Shown here piece by piece: positions 49,171 through 60,178 of a stretch of 64,000 nucleotides of DNA. The DNA is from Strigops habroptila. Lineage: Eukaryota > Chordata > Aves > Psittaciformes > Psittacidae. Location of the stretch: the NCBI RefSeq assembly GCF_004027225.2, contig NC_044291.2:11888707-11952706 (forward strand). Reading direction: 5' to 3'. The notes under the pieces were generated by a model. That model was not told the origin of the DNA. It saw only the letters and a list, made by a program, of their open reading frames with translations, and ran no database searches. Position numbers and translations under genes: made by a program. Position 1 is the first letter of the stretch; each line of letters begins with the position of its first letter.

Positions 49171-52100
49171 TGGTCTTCATTTACAAACATTTCTAGAACA
49201 CCTTTGAGATCAAGCAATACCTATGACATGCTCACAGGTGTCCTCAGCAGGCCTTCATTGCTGCTCAGCTTGGGGGCTTTGTGGGTGGAAACTTGGGTCC
49301 CTGGTGAGCCATGACTGGGACCAGGGTCTGCCAGTGTTCACCTGCGTAAGTCCTGAGGGGTGGCCACATGAGACGCAGCCTCTGTGACTCCTCTGCCTGC
49401 TGCCATGGTTCCTGGCAGAGCTGACACGCTTCCCTTCCCTGTGCTCCTCGGCTGCTTGCTGTGACAGCACAGGGGGAGGGCAGGGGCAGCTGAAGCAGGG
49501 TTAAGATGCAACCATGCCTTTGAGTGGCAGCTGGATTTCCTCTGGGTTGCAGAAACAGTCCAGCCCAGGAAAACTGTTGCGGGGCTCACGTAGGATGCGA
49601 TGTGGAAGGCTGCAGTGTCTGCCTGGGAGAAGGCCTCCCTGCAGAGGGTGGGTTATGCTAATCTTTTTTGGCCTATTGGTTGTCAGAGGAAAGTAAAACA
49701 CTGGGTGGATGGATGTTCCCAGAGCTGTGCTGGCTGCTGCTCTGAGCCAGAGCTCAGCATGGTGGCATTGGACGTACAAAGAATCCATGTCCCTGAGGAG
49801 TGCGGCGAGCTGGGAGTGGTGCAGCGCTGAGCCTTGGATGCAGGAGGCATCATGTGCTTTGTGGCTGCCGGGTGACCAAGTGCTAACATCAATCCCTGTG
49901 CAGGCTTGCCAAAGCAGAACATGCATGCACTGTGCAAAGTGGTGTTATGGCACTGGCCTCCTGATAAGCTTCTTCAGGAGGTCCGGTTTACTGGCACTGT
50001 GACCTTCATGAGGTGGTTAGCTGAGGAGTGATGCGGCTGCGCTGCTGCACTGGCATGAGCTGCTGCAGGAGAGCAGGGGCTGGGCCTTGCAGAACGTTGT
50101 TGGCCACCTCTGCTGCCTGCACCAGCACTGTGCGGGGATGGCCAGCCATGGTCTGGCCACCAGAGCCTTAGGAGATGCCATGATGGGTGCTCTGGGGTAC
50201 ACCAAATCTGCCGGTAGCACGTGGTGGCAGGCTGCTGCTGGGACCTGCAGCTCCATGCTGCAGGCAAGAGTGGGCACAAACTAGAGGGACCACCTGGCTG
50301 CTGTGCAGCCTGTGGAGGGTCAGTGAGAGTGCTGGTGAGGGAGCTCTGCCCCCAGAAGCTGCACTTTCACCATTAGCTTCTCTTAAGTTGAGCAGTTCCT
50401 GTGACAGATGAAAGAACACCACCGCTTGTCCTCTGCAAGTGATACCGTCAAATTCACTTGGAAGTGGGGCATGGTTGGGCCGTGTGTGACAGATTCAGTG
50501 CCACTGGGCTGTTGTGTTTTGCAGGACTCCATTCCTAAGTAAAGTTCAGGGATGCCAAAAGCTAAGAGTGATTTTTGTAAGCCGGAAAATGGAAACTTGC
50601 CTGCAGGCAGGAGGGGTGAGGCTGGGGGTCTCCTTGTACATGCTGCTTCTCCCTAAGTCCAGGTATCTCCTGTTTCTGTATGGGGTGCAGCAGATCCCAC
50701 AGCTTGGGAGCATGCCAAGGGACCACACATCTGCCCTGCTCAGGCTAGCACCAGGGATGTTATCAGTCCTCCAGGATGTTCACAGACAGGGTCCTGGAGG
50801 CAGCTGCTAATGGGTATGCATGGCCAGCACATCTGTGCAGCAGTCTGGTGGGGGTAGGTGTTGGTGTGGGATGGGGCTCAGCAGCAACCTCAGGCTTGTT
50901 TAGAGGACCAAAACAAGCCAGAGTCAATATTCTGGTTGTTCAATGCTGGCCATGGTATTTTGGCAGATTTGGGCAGTCCGTGTGTGATTAGGACTCTCTT
51001 CAGGGGTTTCTTCCAGTTGGGTATGCTGCTATGCTGTTCCTGGTGCCTAGGAAGGTGCAAGCTCCTACCAGAGCCTCTCTCACTGCTGGATCTTGAGGTA
51101 GTTGCTCTGGGGTGTGGATTCTCTCATGTCTGCTGCATGTGGATTCTCTCATGTCTCTCATGTCTGCTGCAGCACCACCTGCACTGGGAGTACAAACAGG
51201 ATTTCACTTCCCCATGTGCTGCCTGTTTTCACAAAACCAGGCACTTCTGAAGTTTTGGCCCTTCTGTCAAATGTGGCAGAAATGACAAGTAAGTCCCAAA
51301 ATTGTCCAAGGCAGGACAAACAGGAGGCAGTGTGATTGCACAAGTCTTTTCTTGATGATATCTCCCAAGGACCACAAAGGGAACAAATATCTTGCACTGC
51401 ATTGAATGACCTAGAGAGTGATGTCAGGCTGTGCTATGGAGGACGTGGCGTTTCCATGAGTTTGTGTTCGAAAAAGGCAGATTCTGTTCCTCTCTTTGTT
51501 GCTTTTGTCTGCAGGCCAAGCTGGGGGTCCCAGGGGTCCTTTACCCGGGGGCAGAGTGGCTCTCTCAAGATCAGGGTATTCACTGAAATGCATCTTGGCT
51601 CCCATCCCTTCTCAGCAAAAGGATTTTCCATATGCTGCATATGGCTGCTTTGCATTTCTGCATTTCTGCTTGGCTCTTCTGCACCTGCCAGAGGTTCCTC
51701 TTCAGGCTGATGCTTTGAGACCAAATCCGGGCTGTGGCTGTCATACCTGTGGTTCTGTTGGTGATCTTTCTACCTGCAGAGATATCCAGTGTTTGGGACA
51801 GACAGCCGTCACCCTACAAGTTCCAGATGGGGCAGTATGGCTGCTGGCTGCTTAGAAATGCCCAGAACCACTTCGCATCCTCAGCTGGGCTTCAGATGAC
51901 AGGTTCAGCTGGCTGCTCAGCTCCTCCAGGGACACCATTTGACCTTTGTTTAATTACTTCAGTGACAGCAAGCAAATAGGAAAGAACATTCTTGAGAACC
52001 TCTCACAGCCCGTGATAATCCTGAAGTTATTGAAAGTAGGGATGGAGGAAGGTGTTGCAAGCCTCCATCAGAGCAGAGTTGCTGCCTGATAGTGCTCCCG

Positions 52101-53037
52101 CAGACATGCTGGAGCTCCCGTCTGGGGGCCATGGGCATGATGGCCTGGGGGGAGCTGGGTGCACCAAGGAGGCTGGGAGGGATGATGGCATCATATAAGG
52201 TCTCGCAAGAAGAGAAAAGCACCTGAAGAAGAGAAGGAAATTCTTGCAAGGGAAAACATAAGTGGCATTTACACCTGGGTCTTTTTGTGGTTTTCTTTAG
52301 AGTGATGTAGGTGCTTCTCCATCAACACTGAAGTTTGTTCCTGGCACTGTGTTCGCATGAAAATGCTGTTCCAGGTGGGTTGCCTCTCCGGTGTTTGCCT
52401 TAATGGTGTGGACACTGTGGCCCCTGAGCCATCCAGTTTGTATTGCTGGTGTTGCTTCTGTGTTGGATTGGGCCTGAATGCAGGGACAGAACCTCTCTGC
52501 TTTGACACCTGCTGATGATCGCTCCATAGCTCGCAGCTACCCTGCTAGCTGTAGGAGCAGAGAGCGGTAGCTGGGGCTGCTCTGCGTGCTGCTTGTTGCA
52601 GGGAAAATGGTCTGTGCTTGCGGGTGAGGCAGGATGACATTCCAGAGTGCTCTGTGGAGGGTAGCTGGGCACCAGGATGGCTGGGTCATCACATGGGTGG
52701 GCAGCCTGTGAAGAAGTGCCTATGTGCTGAGAAAAGCAAAGGAGGAGAAAGGAGCTGGGGTTCTCTTCTTACCTTAGCACTGAATGTGTTGCTCTTGGTG
52801 GACATTGTAGAAGGAACAGGCAGGAGGGAGGGCAGGGAAAGCGGGATAGCTCACTGGGCAGCAAGCCAGGCCAGCCATACCTGAAGCAGAGACTGCACTG
52901 CAGTGGGGAGAGATGTGCCTGGGACTGACCACCGATTTAACTGGGGATACATCCACATCCTAATGTGAGCTTCTGGTCATGAGAGCTTCGCCCTGTGGTC
53001 AGCCAGACAAGTCCATTTATGAAATAGCAGGGGAGTG
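49171..53037. other. Intergenic, no gene recognised
   Basis: GC-moderate sequence with many overlapping short ORFs on both strands, none matching a family I know or showing paired splice sites. A short tandem duplication is at 51113-51172. Confidence 0.55.
51113..51172. repeat. Imperfect tandem duplication, about 25-base unit
   Basis: TGTGGATTCTCTCATGTC followed by TGCTGCA occurs twice; the second copy carries an extra TCTCATGTC. Confidence 0.8.
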
Positions 53038-53091
53038 GACTAGAGGTTGCAGAGGTCCCTTCCAACCCCAACCATTCTGTGATTCTGTGAA
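53038..53091 (+). mobile_element. CR1 extreme 3' end
   Basis: GACTAGAGGTTGCAGAGGTC followed by CCTTCCAACCCC and ATTCTGTGATTCTGTGA: a very short CR1 terminus, directly followed by another CR1. Confidence 0.75.
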
Positions 53092-53490
53092 GAGAAAGCT
53101 CAGGAGGGACCTTATTGCTCTCTACAACTACCTGAAAGGAGGATGGAGCCAGGAGGTGGCTGATATCTTCTCCCAAGGAACCAGCAATAGGACAAGAGGA
53201 AACAGCCTCAAGCTGCACCAGGGGAGGTTTAGGCTGGAGATTAGGAACAATGTCTTCCCCAAAAGGGTGGTCAGGCACTGAAACAGGCTGCCCAGGGCAG
53301 AGATGGAGTCACCGTCCCTGGAAGTGTTCACACACCATGTAGACAAGGCCCTCAGTGCCATGGGTTAGTGGTGGCCTTGGCAGTGCTGGGAACAGTTGGA
53401 CTTCATGAGCTTAAAAGGTCTTTTCCAACCTGGTTGAATCATCGAATAGAATGATAGAGTCAACTATTGTTGATTCTGTGGTTCTATGAA
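53092..53490 (+). mobile_element. CR1 LINE 3' fragment, different subfamily
   Basis: Starts AGAGAAAGCTCAGGAGGGAC, encodes decayed RT C-terminal residues such as RRDLIALYNYL and GRFRLEIRNN, then TTCCAACCTGGTTGAATCA and a GATTCTGTGGTTCTATGA end. The 63.9 kb copy belongs to the same type. Confidence 0.85.
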
Positions 53491-54159
53491 ATGGAGCCAT
53501 AGAAAGCCATGGGGACCTGGAGCACAGCCTGACCAACAGCCTTGGGGTGCCAGTCTGCTGACGAGCTCCATATGCCACATGTGCAGATCTACTTGTTCCC
53601 ACTGCATTTGTGGTGTTGGTCGAAAGGAAAATGTGCCTGAAATGACCACCAGTTCGAAGGACGAGTTTGTAGCCCAAAGCTGTAGCCAGACTTGTGAGTA
53701 CATGAGGGCTGGGCAGCACTGCAGGTTGCTGCTGCCCAGAATCTCAACATAGTCACTGCCCGGCAGCTGCTCTCAGACCCTGTGCTGCAGTGAAGGACAC
53801 TTCTGAAGATGGTTTCTCATTGTACAGCTGCATCTTAGCAACCGTGTTTACAACACAGTGGTAAATGGGCAGCAAATATTCTTAAAGTTGGGTATCTAGA
53901 AGCTATTAAGAGCCTTAACAGCTAGTATTGTCTAAATGCTCTTTCTGTACTAGAAGGTGTCTTTGAAACTGCATCTTGTGTTCTGATCTGTCCCTTCACA
54001 TGGTGAACATGACCCCTGGACATCCTGGAGAGACAGGATTTCTGTTGCTTCCCTTGTTGGTGGTTGTCATGTAGAAGTACCAGGGTCTTCAAGACATCAC
54101 ATCTGGGGCCTTGGGGAGATGCGGGCAAATCTGTGATCTGTAGCAGCTAGAGGTTGATC

Positions 54160-54862
54160 TCTAGCTGAAAAGGACTTGGGGGTGTTGGTTGACGAGAAGC
54201 TTAACATGAGCCAGCAGTGTGCGCTTGCAGCCCAGAAAGCCAACCGTATCCTGGGCTGCATCAAAAGAAGCGTGACCAGCAGGTCGAAGGAGGTGATCCT
54301 GCCTCTCTACTCTGCTCTTGTGAGACCTCACTTGGAGTACTGCGTACAGTTCTGGTGTCCTCAACATAAAAAGGACATGGAGCTGTTGGAGCGAGTCCAG
54401 AGGAGGGCCACGAGGATGATAAGAGGGCTGGAGCACCTCCCGTATGAAGACAGGCTGAGAGAGTTGGGGCTGTTCAGCCTGGAGAAGAGAAGGCTGCGTG
54501 GAGACCTCATAGCAGCCTTCCCGTATCTGAAGGGGGTCTACAAGGATGCTGGGGAGGGACTCTTCCTTAGGGACTGGAGTGGTAGGACAAGGGGTAATGG
54601 GTTCAAACTTAAACAGGGGAAGTTTAGATTAGATATAAGGAAGAAGTTCTTTACAGTGAGGGTGGTGAAGCACTGGAATGGGTTGCCCAGGGAGGTTGTG
54701 GATGCTCCATCCCTGGCGGTGTTCAAGGCCAGGCTGGACAGAGCCTTGGATCACGTGGTTTAGGGCAAGGTGTCCCTGCCCATGGCAGGGGGGTTGGAAG
54801 TAGATGATCTTAAGGTCCTTTCCAACCCTTACGATTCTATGATTCTATGATTCTATGATTCT
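54160..54862 (+). mobile_element. CR1 LINE, 5'-truncated, with open RT C-terminus and (ATTCTATG)n tail
   Basis: The best preserved CR1 copy in the window. It encodes about 195 aa of ORF2, continues with the GGTTGGAAGTAGATGATCT 3' UTR, and ends in three to four ATTCTATG-type units at 54832-54862. The low divergence of frame and tail suggests a comparatively young insertion. Confidence 0.93.
54176..54763 (+). pseudogene. CR1 ORF2 reverse-transcriptase C-terminal remnant
   Basis: An uninterrupted frame to a TAG stop covers the end of the CR1 reverse transcriptase and its C-terminal region: [73 protein letters not shown]. The endonuclease and the RT catalytic Asp-Asp motif are lost to 5' truncation, so it is not a functional polymerase. 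There is no ATG start of its own. Confidence 0.88.
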
Positions 54863-55447
54863 CTACACATCGGTGGCCTGTGCCAACTCTGATGGAGGAG
54901 GTCTATGGTGCTTCAGGGGAAGAGGGTCTGTGACACCCCTAAAATGCAGTTTCCTGCAGTATCCAACCAGCCATCATTGCTCTACCTGATTTTGTTCTTA
55001 TTGGAAGAAACTGCCCTGGATGGTTAATCCCTCTGCAAAGGGGATTCAAAGACCCTGACCCAGGAGAGCCTGTGTGGCTGCTCCAAGCATCTCCCCTCTA
55101 CCCTGCATCGCTGTCAACCCTGGCATCATGTGCCCCCCACCATGGCAGTTAGGGTGTCCCCGGGAAGCTGGCAGGGCCGGAGGGGAGGGCAGGGGGTAAC
55201 AGCCCCTTCCTACCTGCATCTCCCCCGATTCCTGCTCTTCATATATGACTTCACACAAATTCATTTTCTGCGCAGATAAGTTTGCCCCTTCAATTAGTTT
55301 TGAATTAGGCATTTCCTTAACTCTACTGAGCTGCTTCACATTTAGCTACTTAATGAGAATTGCTCTGTATGTTGTGGAAGATGGTTGCAGAAGGAGACGT
55401 AACCCAGACGCATGGGTTTGCCATAGTCACTGATGAAATCTATGTGT
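54863..55447. other. Intergenic, nothing recognised
   Basis: No coding or repeat signal that I can support. Confidence 0.6.
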
Positions 55448-55656
55448 TAGGAAGAAGTTCTTCCCTGCGAGGGTGGTGAGGCCCTGACACAGAGAAGCTG
55501 TGGCTGCCCCATCCCTGGCAGTGTTCAAGGCCAGGTTGGACACAGGGGCTTGGAGCAACCTGCTCTAGGGGAAGGTGTCCCTGCCCATGGCAGAGGCTTG
55601 GAACTGGATGAGCTTTAAGGTCCCTTCCAACCCAAACAGTCTGGGATTCTGTGACA
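55448..55656 (+). mobile_element. CR1 LINE 3' fragment
   Basis: AGGAAGAAGTTCTTCCCTGC through GGAAGGTGTCCCTGCCCATG to CAGTCTGGGATTCTGTGA. Confidence 0.9.
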
Positions 55657-56339
55657 GGAACGCTGTGGAGGGGACAGAGGACTGAGCACGTGCCTCAGTC
55701 ACACATTGCTGTCTTGGGAGCCCTGTTCTGCACTGGAGCATACCAGAGTCACTAATGCAGTCACATTTCTGCCTTGCCACCAGCTGCGTTCCTCAAGTTC
55801 CAGCTGCCTCCTGCTCTTGCGTGACTGACTTTTGTTTGTCTTGTCCTCATCAAATAACTTGGATGCTTTTGTAGTGAGGTTGCTGAAACCCACAGGACAC
55901 CCTCACCCACTGTCACAGCAGCATTTGTGTTGATGCCTTTTGTGACAGGCCGTTGCGGTGCCTGTCAGAGCAGTGAGGGGGTCACCCTGTCCCTATACTT
56001 TGGGTCCATGGAGACCTACTGGGTGCTGTATGGCAGCTCTCTATGAGCACCCTTATCCTGCTGGTGAAGGGATGGGATAGCAGCTGGGAGAGGAGTCAGA
56101 ATGGGAGGAGGGGTGAGAAGACTTGGACCACCATCAGAGATGGGAATAGAAGGTCTTTTTCCTCAGCCTGGGGTCTTCACCAGCTCTTCTGGCTTCGTAT
56201 AAATCCTGGGAAGTCCCAGTGCCAGGATCTGTTGCCATTTAATAGTCTGGGGTCTAACAGTGGAGTCCTCGTGGGACATGCATGTGCTGGTGCAGCATGT
56301 CTGGAGTTTGAGTTGGTTTTGCTCTGCGCAGCCCCCATC

Positions 56340-57160
56340 ATCTCCCAGGAGCCAGTGTGCCCCGGCTGCGGAGGGGTGAGGCTCAGACGGCCACGGCCCC
56401 ACCGTGACCCACCGTGGGGCACGGTGCGGGGGAGGATAGTTGGGGGTCGCCTCTGCCGCGCTTCACGGAAGAGGTTGGGCGTGGGGAACACCGTGGAGCC
56501 GCTGGTGCGGAGCCGCACGCTGGACACAAGTAGTGCCGTGTGCCGGCGGAGACCTCAGGAGGGGCTGCGGAAGCCGAGAAGGGGTGTGCGGGGGGTGATG
56601 CCTTCCTTGGGGAGGGCGGTGCAAGGCGCGGGGGGTGGTGCATTGCCGTGGGGCGGGCGGGGCCGAGCCGAGCGGGCTCACGCCGGGGGAGTGGCGGTTG
56701 TGCCGTGCCGTGCCGTGCCGTGCCGAGCCGAGCCGAGCCGAGCCGAGCCGAGGATAGCGCGTCCTGCAGGACCGGGGCCCAGCGGGGCCGAGCCTGCGGC
56801 AGGTGAGTCTGCGCTGGGGCCGGGCGGGGGGAGCCGAGCCGTGTCCCGGCGAGTCCCCGCTGGCTCGTTTGGCGCCCGCCGCTGGGAATCTCCGGAGCGG
56901 GCGGGCTGGACCCCGCGGGACACGGGGCACCGCCGCCCCGCTCCCAAGCGCCCATGGACGCTCCGCTCCCTCTTCTCCAGGAGCATGGTAGCCCCGGCGG
57001 GCCTGTACCTCCGGCACCGAGACCCTGCTGTTCGCAGGGCGCTTGAACGAGCTGACAGTGACACTGAGATAGGTCAAGCCCAGCTGGCCGCCCCGCTCCT
57101 GCCTTCCGGAGATGAAGACCAAGCTGGGTCCAGTCCGGAGAGCCCGCTTTGTGCTTTGTC
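56340..57160 (+). promoter_or_regulatory. CpG island, likely promoter of an unassigned gene
   Basis: The strongest CpG-rich block of the distal window, containing the (TGCCG)5(AGCCG)5 repeat. A consensus donor CAG|GTGAGT lies at 56800-56808 and a pyrimidine-tract acceptor CTCTTCTCCAG| ends at 56980. The plus-strand orientation is inferred from these splice sites. Confidence 0.6.
56701..56750. repeat. Pentanucleotide repeat (TGCCG)5(AGCCG)5
   Basis: Ten perfect 5-base units; the first five start with T and the last five with A. It sits in the presumed 5' UTR exon ending at 56802. Confidence 0.95.
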
Positions 57161-57341
57161 CCGATGGGAGCAGCTAAGCAGGCCAGGGCATGGGGCAGAG
57201 GTGCCCCCGGGAGTGGTGGCATGGAGGAACCGCTCATGGAAGCAGCAGTTCTGTATCTCTTCTGGCCTGGTTCTCAGTGGACCTGCGACTGGTTTCCCAT
57301 CTGCTGTCCTTGGCACCCACTCGGTGGTCCAGAGAGATTGA
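56985..57341 (+). CDS. Candidate first coding exon of an unassigned gene
   Basis: After a putative 178-base intron (56803-56980) an ATG at 56985 has an excellent context (A at -3, G at +4). The frame is open for 118 codons, to a stop ending at 57341. It starts MVAPAGLYLRHRDP, then an acidic DSDTEIG followed by LAAPLLP, which resembles an acidic dileucine sorting motif. No domain or transmembrane segment is seen. I do not recognise the protein. The true exon may end at a donor inside this range, and later exons would lie beyond. The human neighbour after DPP7 is GRIN1, but this is not the GRIN1 N-terminus. GC-rich DNA makes long chance frames, so coding status is doubtful. Confidence 0.3.
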   Translation: MVAPAGLYLRHRDPAVRRALERADSDTEIGQAQLAAPLLPSGDEDQAGSSPESPLCALSRWEQLSRPGHGAEVPPGVVAWRNRSWKQQFCISSGLVLSGPATGFPSAVLGTHSVVQRD

Positions 57342-57738
57342 TGTCTGTAGCACTGTCCCTAGTCGTGATTTGGAGAAGGGTTCTGGGCTTTTTGGAGGAC
57401 TGCAAGAAAAAGGTAGATCCCAAGGGTGGGGAAATAGAGTACTGGCTTGGTCTGGAATTCCTTGGCAGGTGCTGTGTTACCTTTCCCCATGCCCAAGCAA
57501 GTAGTTTGTCTTTGATGCTGCTCTGATGCTGCTTGCACATTCTGTGCACACAGTGGTTCAGGTTGGTTTGCTGAAGGAAGGATGTTTTTTCAGCCCAGTC
57601 TCTGCTTTGCAGGAAAGGTCCCTCTTTCCCTGCCCCTTCTTGGTGCACCTAGCTTGAAGACATGGATCTGCCCCAGAGCAGCGCTAGGAGGGGGCCCTGC
57701 CAAGGGAAGGAATGGCTCCAGGTGGATCAGGCAGGATT

Positions 57739-57985
57739 CATAGAATCGTGGAATGGTTTGGTTTGGAAGGGACCTTAAAGCTCATCCAGTTCCAACCCCC
57801 TGCCACAGGCAGGGACACCTTGCGCTAGAGCAGGTTGCTCCAAGCCCCTGTGTCCAACCTGGCCTTGAACACTGCCAGGGATGGGGCAGCCACAGCTTCT
57901 CTGGGCACCCTGTGCGAGGGCCTCACCACTTTCACAGGGAAGAACTTCTGCCTAAGATCTCATCTCAATCTCCCCTCTGTCTAAA
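57739..57985 (-). mobile_element. CR1 LINE 3' fragment
   Basis: TAGAATCGTGGAATGGTTTG through GCTCATCCAGTTCCAACCCC to AACTTCTGCCTAAGATCTCA: inverted CR1 tail. Confidence 0.9.
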
Positions 57986-59600
57986 TCTGCCTCCCCCATC
58001 TGTGGCCCAGCAGCTCCAGGTCTCCTTCAATTTCCCTGCCGTGTTCAGCATCTCCACCGCCGAAACAGTATCCAGGAGAGAGCACACTCAAGCTGCCTTC
58101 AGCAGGATATCAAATGTATCATGTTTTTCTTTTTAAAAATCCCCAAACACTCAGGTAACAGGTAAAACTGAATTGGAGCCTATGTAAAACCTGCTGCAAA
58201 GTGCAGGTAAAGCTGTGGGGTAAACAAACGGTGAAAAGGCAGTACTGTGTAGTGAAAGGATTGCTGTTACCATGCAGGGTCAGTCACAGCATGGCACAAG
58301 CTTACTTGTGCCAGCTGGAGCTGAAGTGTTCAAAGTGGAGCTACCTGCATGCGCATGGTTCTAAATCATCAGGCAAAGAGTTGCAGTGCTCCTATCCCTG
58401 AGCAAAAGAAGAATATAAACCCAAGCTGGACCCGAGCAGTGAGGCTGAGGGATGCACCATGCTGTGGAGCTGGGATGTCAGCTCATGATGGGATGTCAGC
58501 ATGGGGAAGGCTGGGCAGCACTTAGAGCCCCTCAGGCTTCTGTAGGGACCTTGCTGGAGAGTCCTCACCTAGCCCAGGGTCCCTCCACAGGCAGGCGTCA
58601 GGCTGAGTCACTCGGGGTACCTGGCACATACTTCCTTGTCCTTTTCCCGTTTAATCTTGCTCTTTCAGGAGTGTAGCTACTCACACGTAGTGGGGAGGTT
58701 GTGTGAGGTGAGATGCAGCTGTGTTTCCAGCATCTCTCTTGTGCTGGTCCACCAGGCAAGGTCTCCCTTGCACAGTAAATCCTCAGCAGCCGCCACTGCT
58801 GATGATTGCTGTAGACACACTTGTTATTTTCTATTTAAATTATTATCCCCATGATCATTAGGTTTGGTGCTTTCTGGTGACATTTCGGAGGATGTCAAAG
58901 CAATCTGAGCTCGTGGGCTGGAACTGGAGGTCCTGTCATTACTAAAGCACTTCTCTACACCAGTTGGCAAAGTTTTTGGGAGTGTGTTCCGTGCCTTCAG
59001 GCTGCACCCAAATGTACCTGCACCTGGGGAGTGGCACAGGAGTTCTCTGGAGCGCATAGGGCATAAGTTGGCAAGCCCATTTGTGACAGAGGTTGCGATT
59101 TTTCTGCCACGTCCCTGCTTCTTTCTGTATTGAGAGAGCTGCTGCTTGTCTGCTTTGCGAGCACAGGAGCTGGTTTTCTTCTGCTGGGGACTGGAAGCCT
59201 GGCAGCTTCCTGCAGTCAGAGTTTAAAACATCAGGGCCTTTAAATAAAACACTTCAGGGTCGTTCCTACTATTCAAATTAAGTTTTGCATAATCTTCTTC
59301 CCTGAGGGCAGATTTTGCAATGAAAACTTTATGTAAAGTTTCAGCCTGGCTTTACATAAAGCAAGGCCATGGGGTTGTGACTTGAAGCACAGTTTCTGAG
59401 GCAACTTTCAACTTTGCGCATTGATGGCAAATGCTTTGGCTCCTATCCCATATGATCTTCAACATGAGTGCTTAAGGCTAGAGGTGTACATCTCTTGCCA
59501 CCAAACATGAAATACCATGTTGCTGCTATTTAGCAAGTGGTTGGCTGGTGCTGTGCTCCTCCTGTGTCCTCGGTGACAGCTGTAATTAGGTAAATCATTG
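57986..59600. other. Intergenic, nothing recognised
   Basis: AT-richer sequence; only short chance ORFs. Confidence 0.6.
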
Positions 59601-60178
59601 AATCATAGAAACACAGAATGGTTTGGGTTGGAAGGGACGTTAAAGCTCATCCAGTTCCAACCCCCTGCCACGGGCAGGGACACCTTCCACTAGAGCAGGT
59701 TGCTCCCAGCCCCTGTGTCCAACCTGGCCTTGAACACTGCCAGGGATGGGGCAGCCACAGCTTCTCTGGGCACCCTGTGCGAGGGCCTCACCACTTTCAC
59801 AGGGAAGAGCTTCTGCCCAAGAGCTCATCTCAACCTCCCCTCTGGCAGGTTAAAGCCATTCCCCTTGTCCTGTCCCTACAGGCCCTTGTCCAAAGCCCCT
59901 CTCCAGGTTTCTTGTAGCCTCTTCAGGCACTGGGAGCTGCTCTAAGGTCTCCCCTTAAGGAGCCTTCTCTTCTCCAGGCTGCCCCAGCCCAGCTCTCTCA
60001 GCCTGGCTCCAGAGCAGAGCTGCTCCAGCCCTCGCAGCAGCTCCGTGGCCTCCTCTGGACTTGCTCCAACAGCTCCATGTCCTTCTTGCACTATTGCCCC
60101 AGAGCTGGATGAGGACTGCAGGGGGGGGTCTCTCCAGAGTGCAGCAGAGGGTGAGAATCCTCTCCCTCGACCTGCACG
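59601..60178 (-). mobile_element. CR1 LINE, longest minus-strand copy
   Basis: From TGAATCATAGAAACACAGAA, the inverted 3' end, through the GTTAAAGCCATTCCCC and CTCCAGGTTTC segments to the RT-derived region near 60170. Decayed frames are GC-rich and interrupted. It retains the segment deleted in the 42.0 and 44.0 kb copies. Confidence 0.9.

Noticed and set aside
49501-50290. Several 80-140-codon frames on both strands at 49.5-50.3 kb
   Set aside because: They overlap in many frames, lack recognisable motifs and paired splice sites.
45332-54763. A provirus made of the 45 kb LTR and the 54 kb reverse-transcriptase frame
   Set aside because: The 54 kb frame is CR1 LINE sequence by motif and by its (ATTCTATG)n tail; no retroviral gene or second matching LTR is present.
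56043-57341. 432-codon plus-strand open frame and 284-codon minus-strand frame over the 56-57 kb CpG island
   Set aside because: Both are long because GC-rich DNA has few stops. They overlap each other, show low-complexity Arg/Pro/Ala composition and match no family. Only the part after 56985 is kept, at low confidence.
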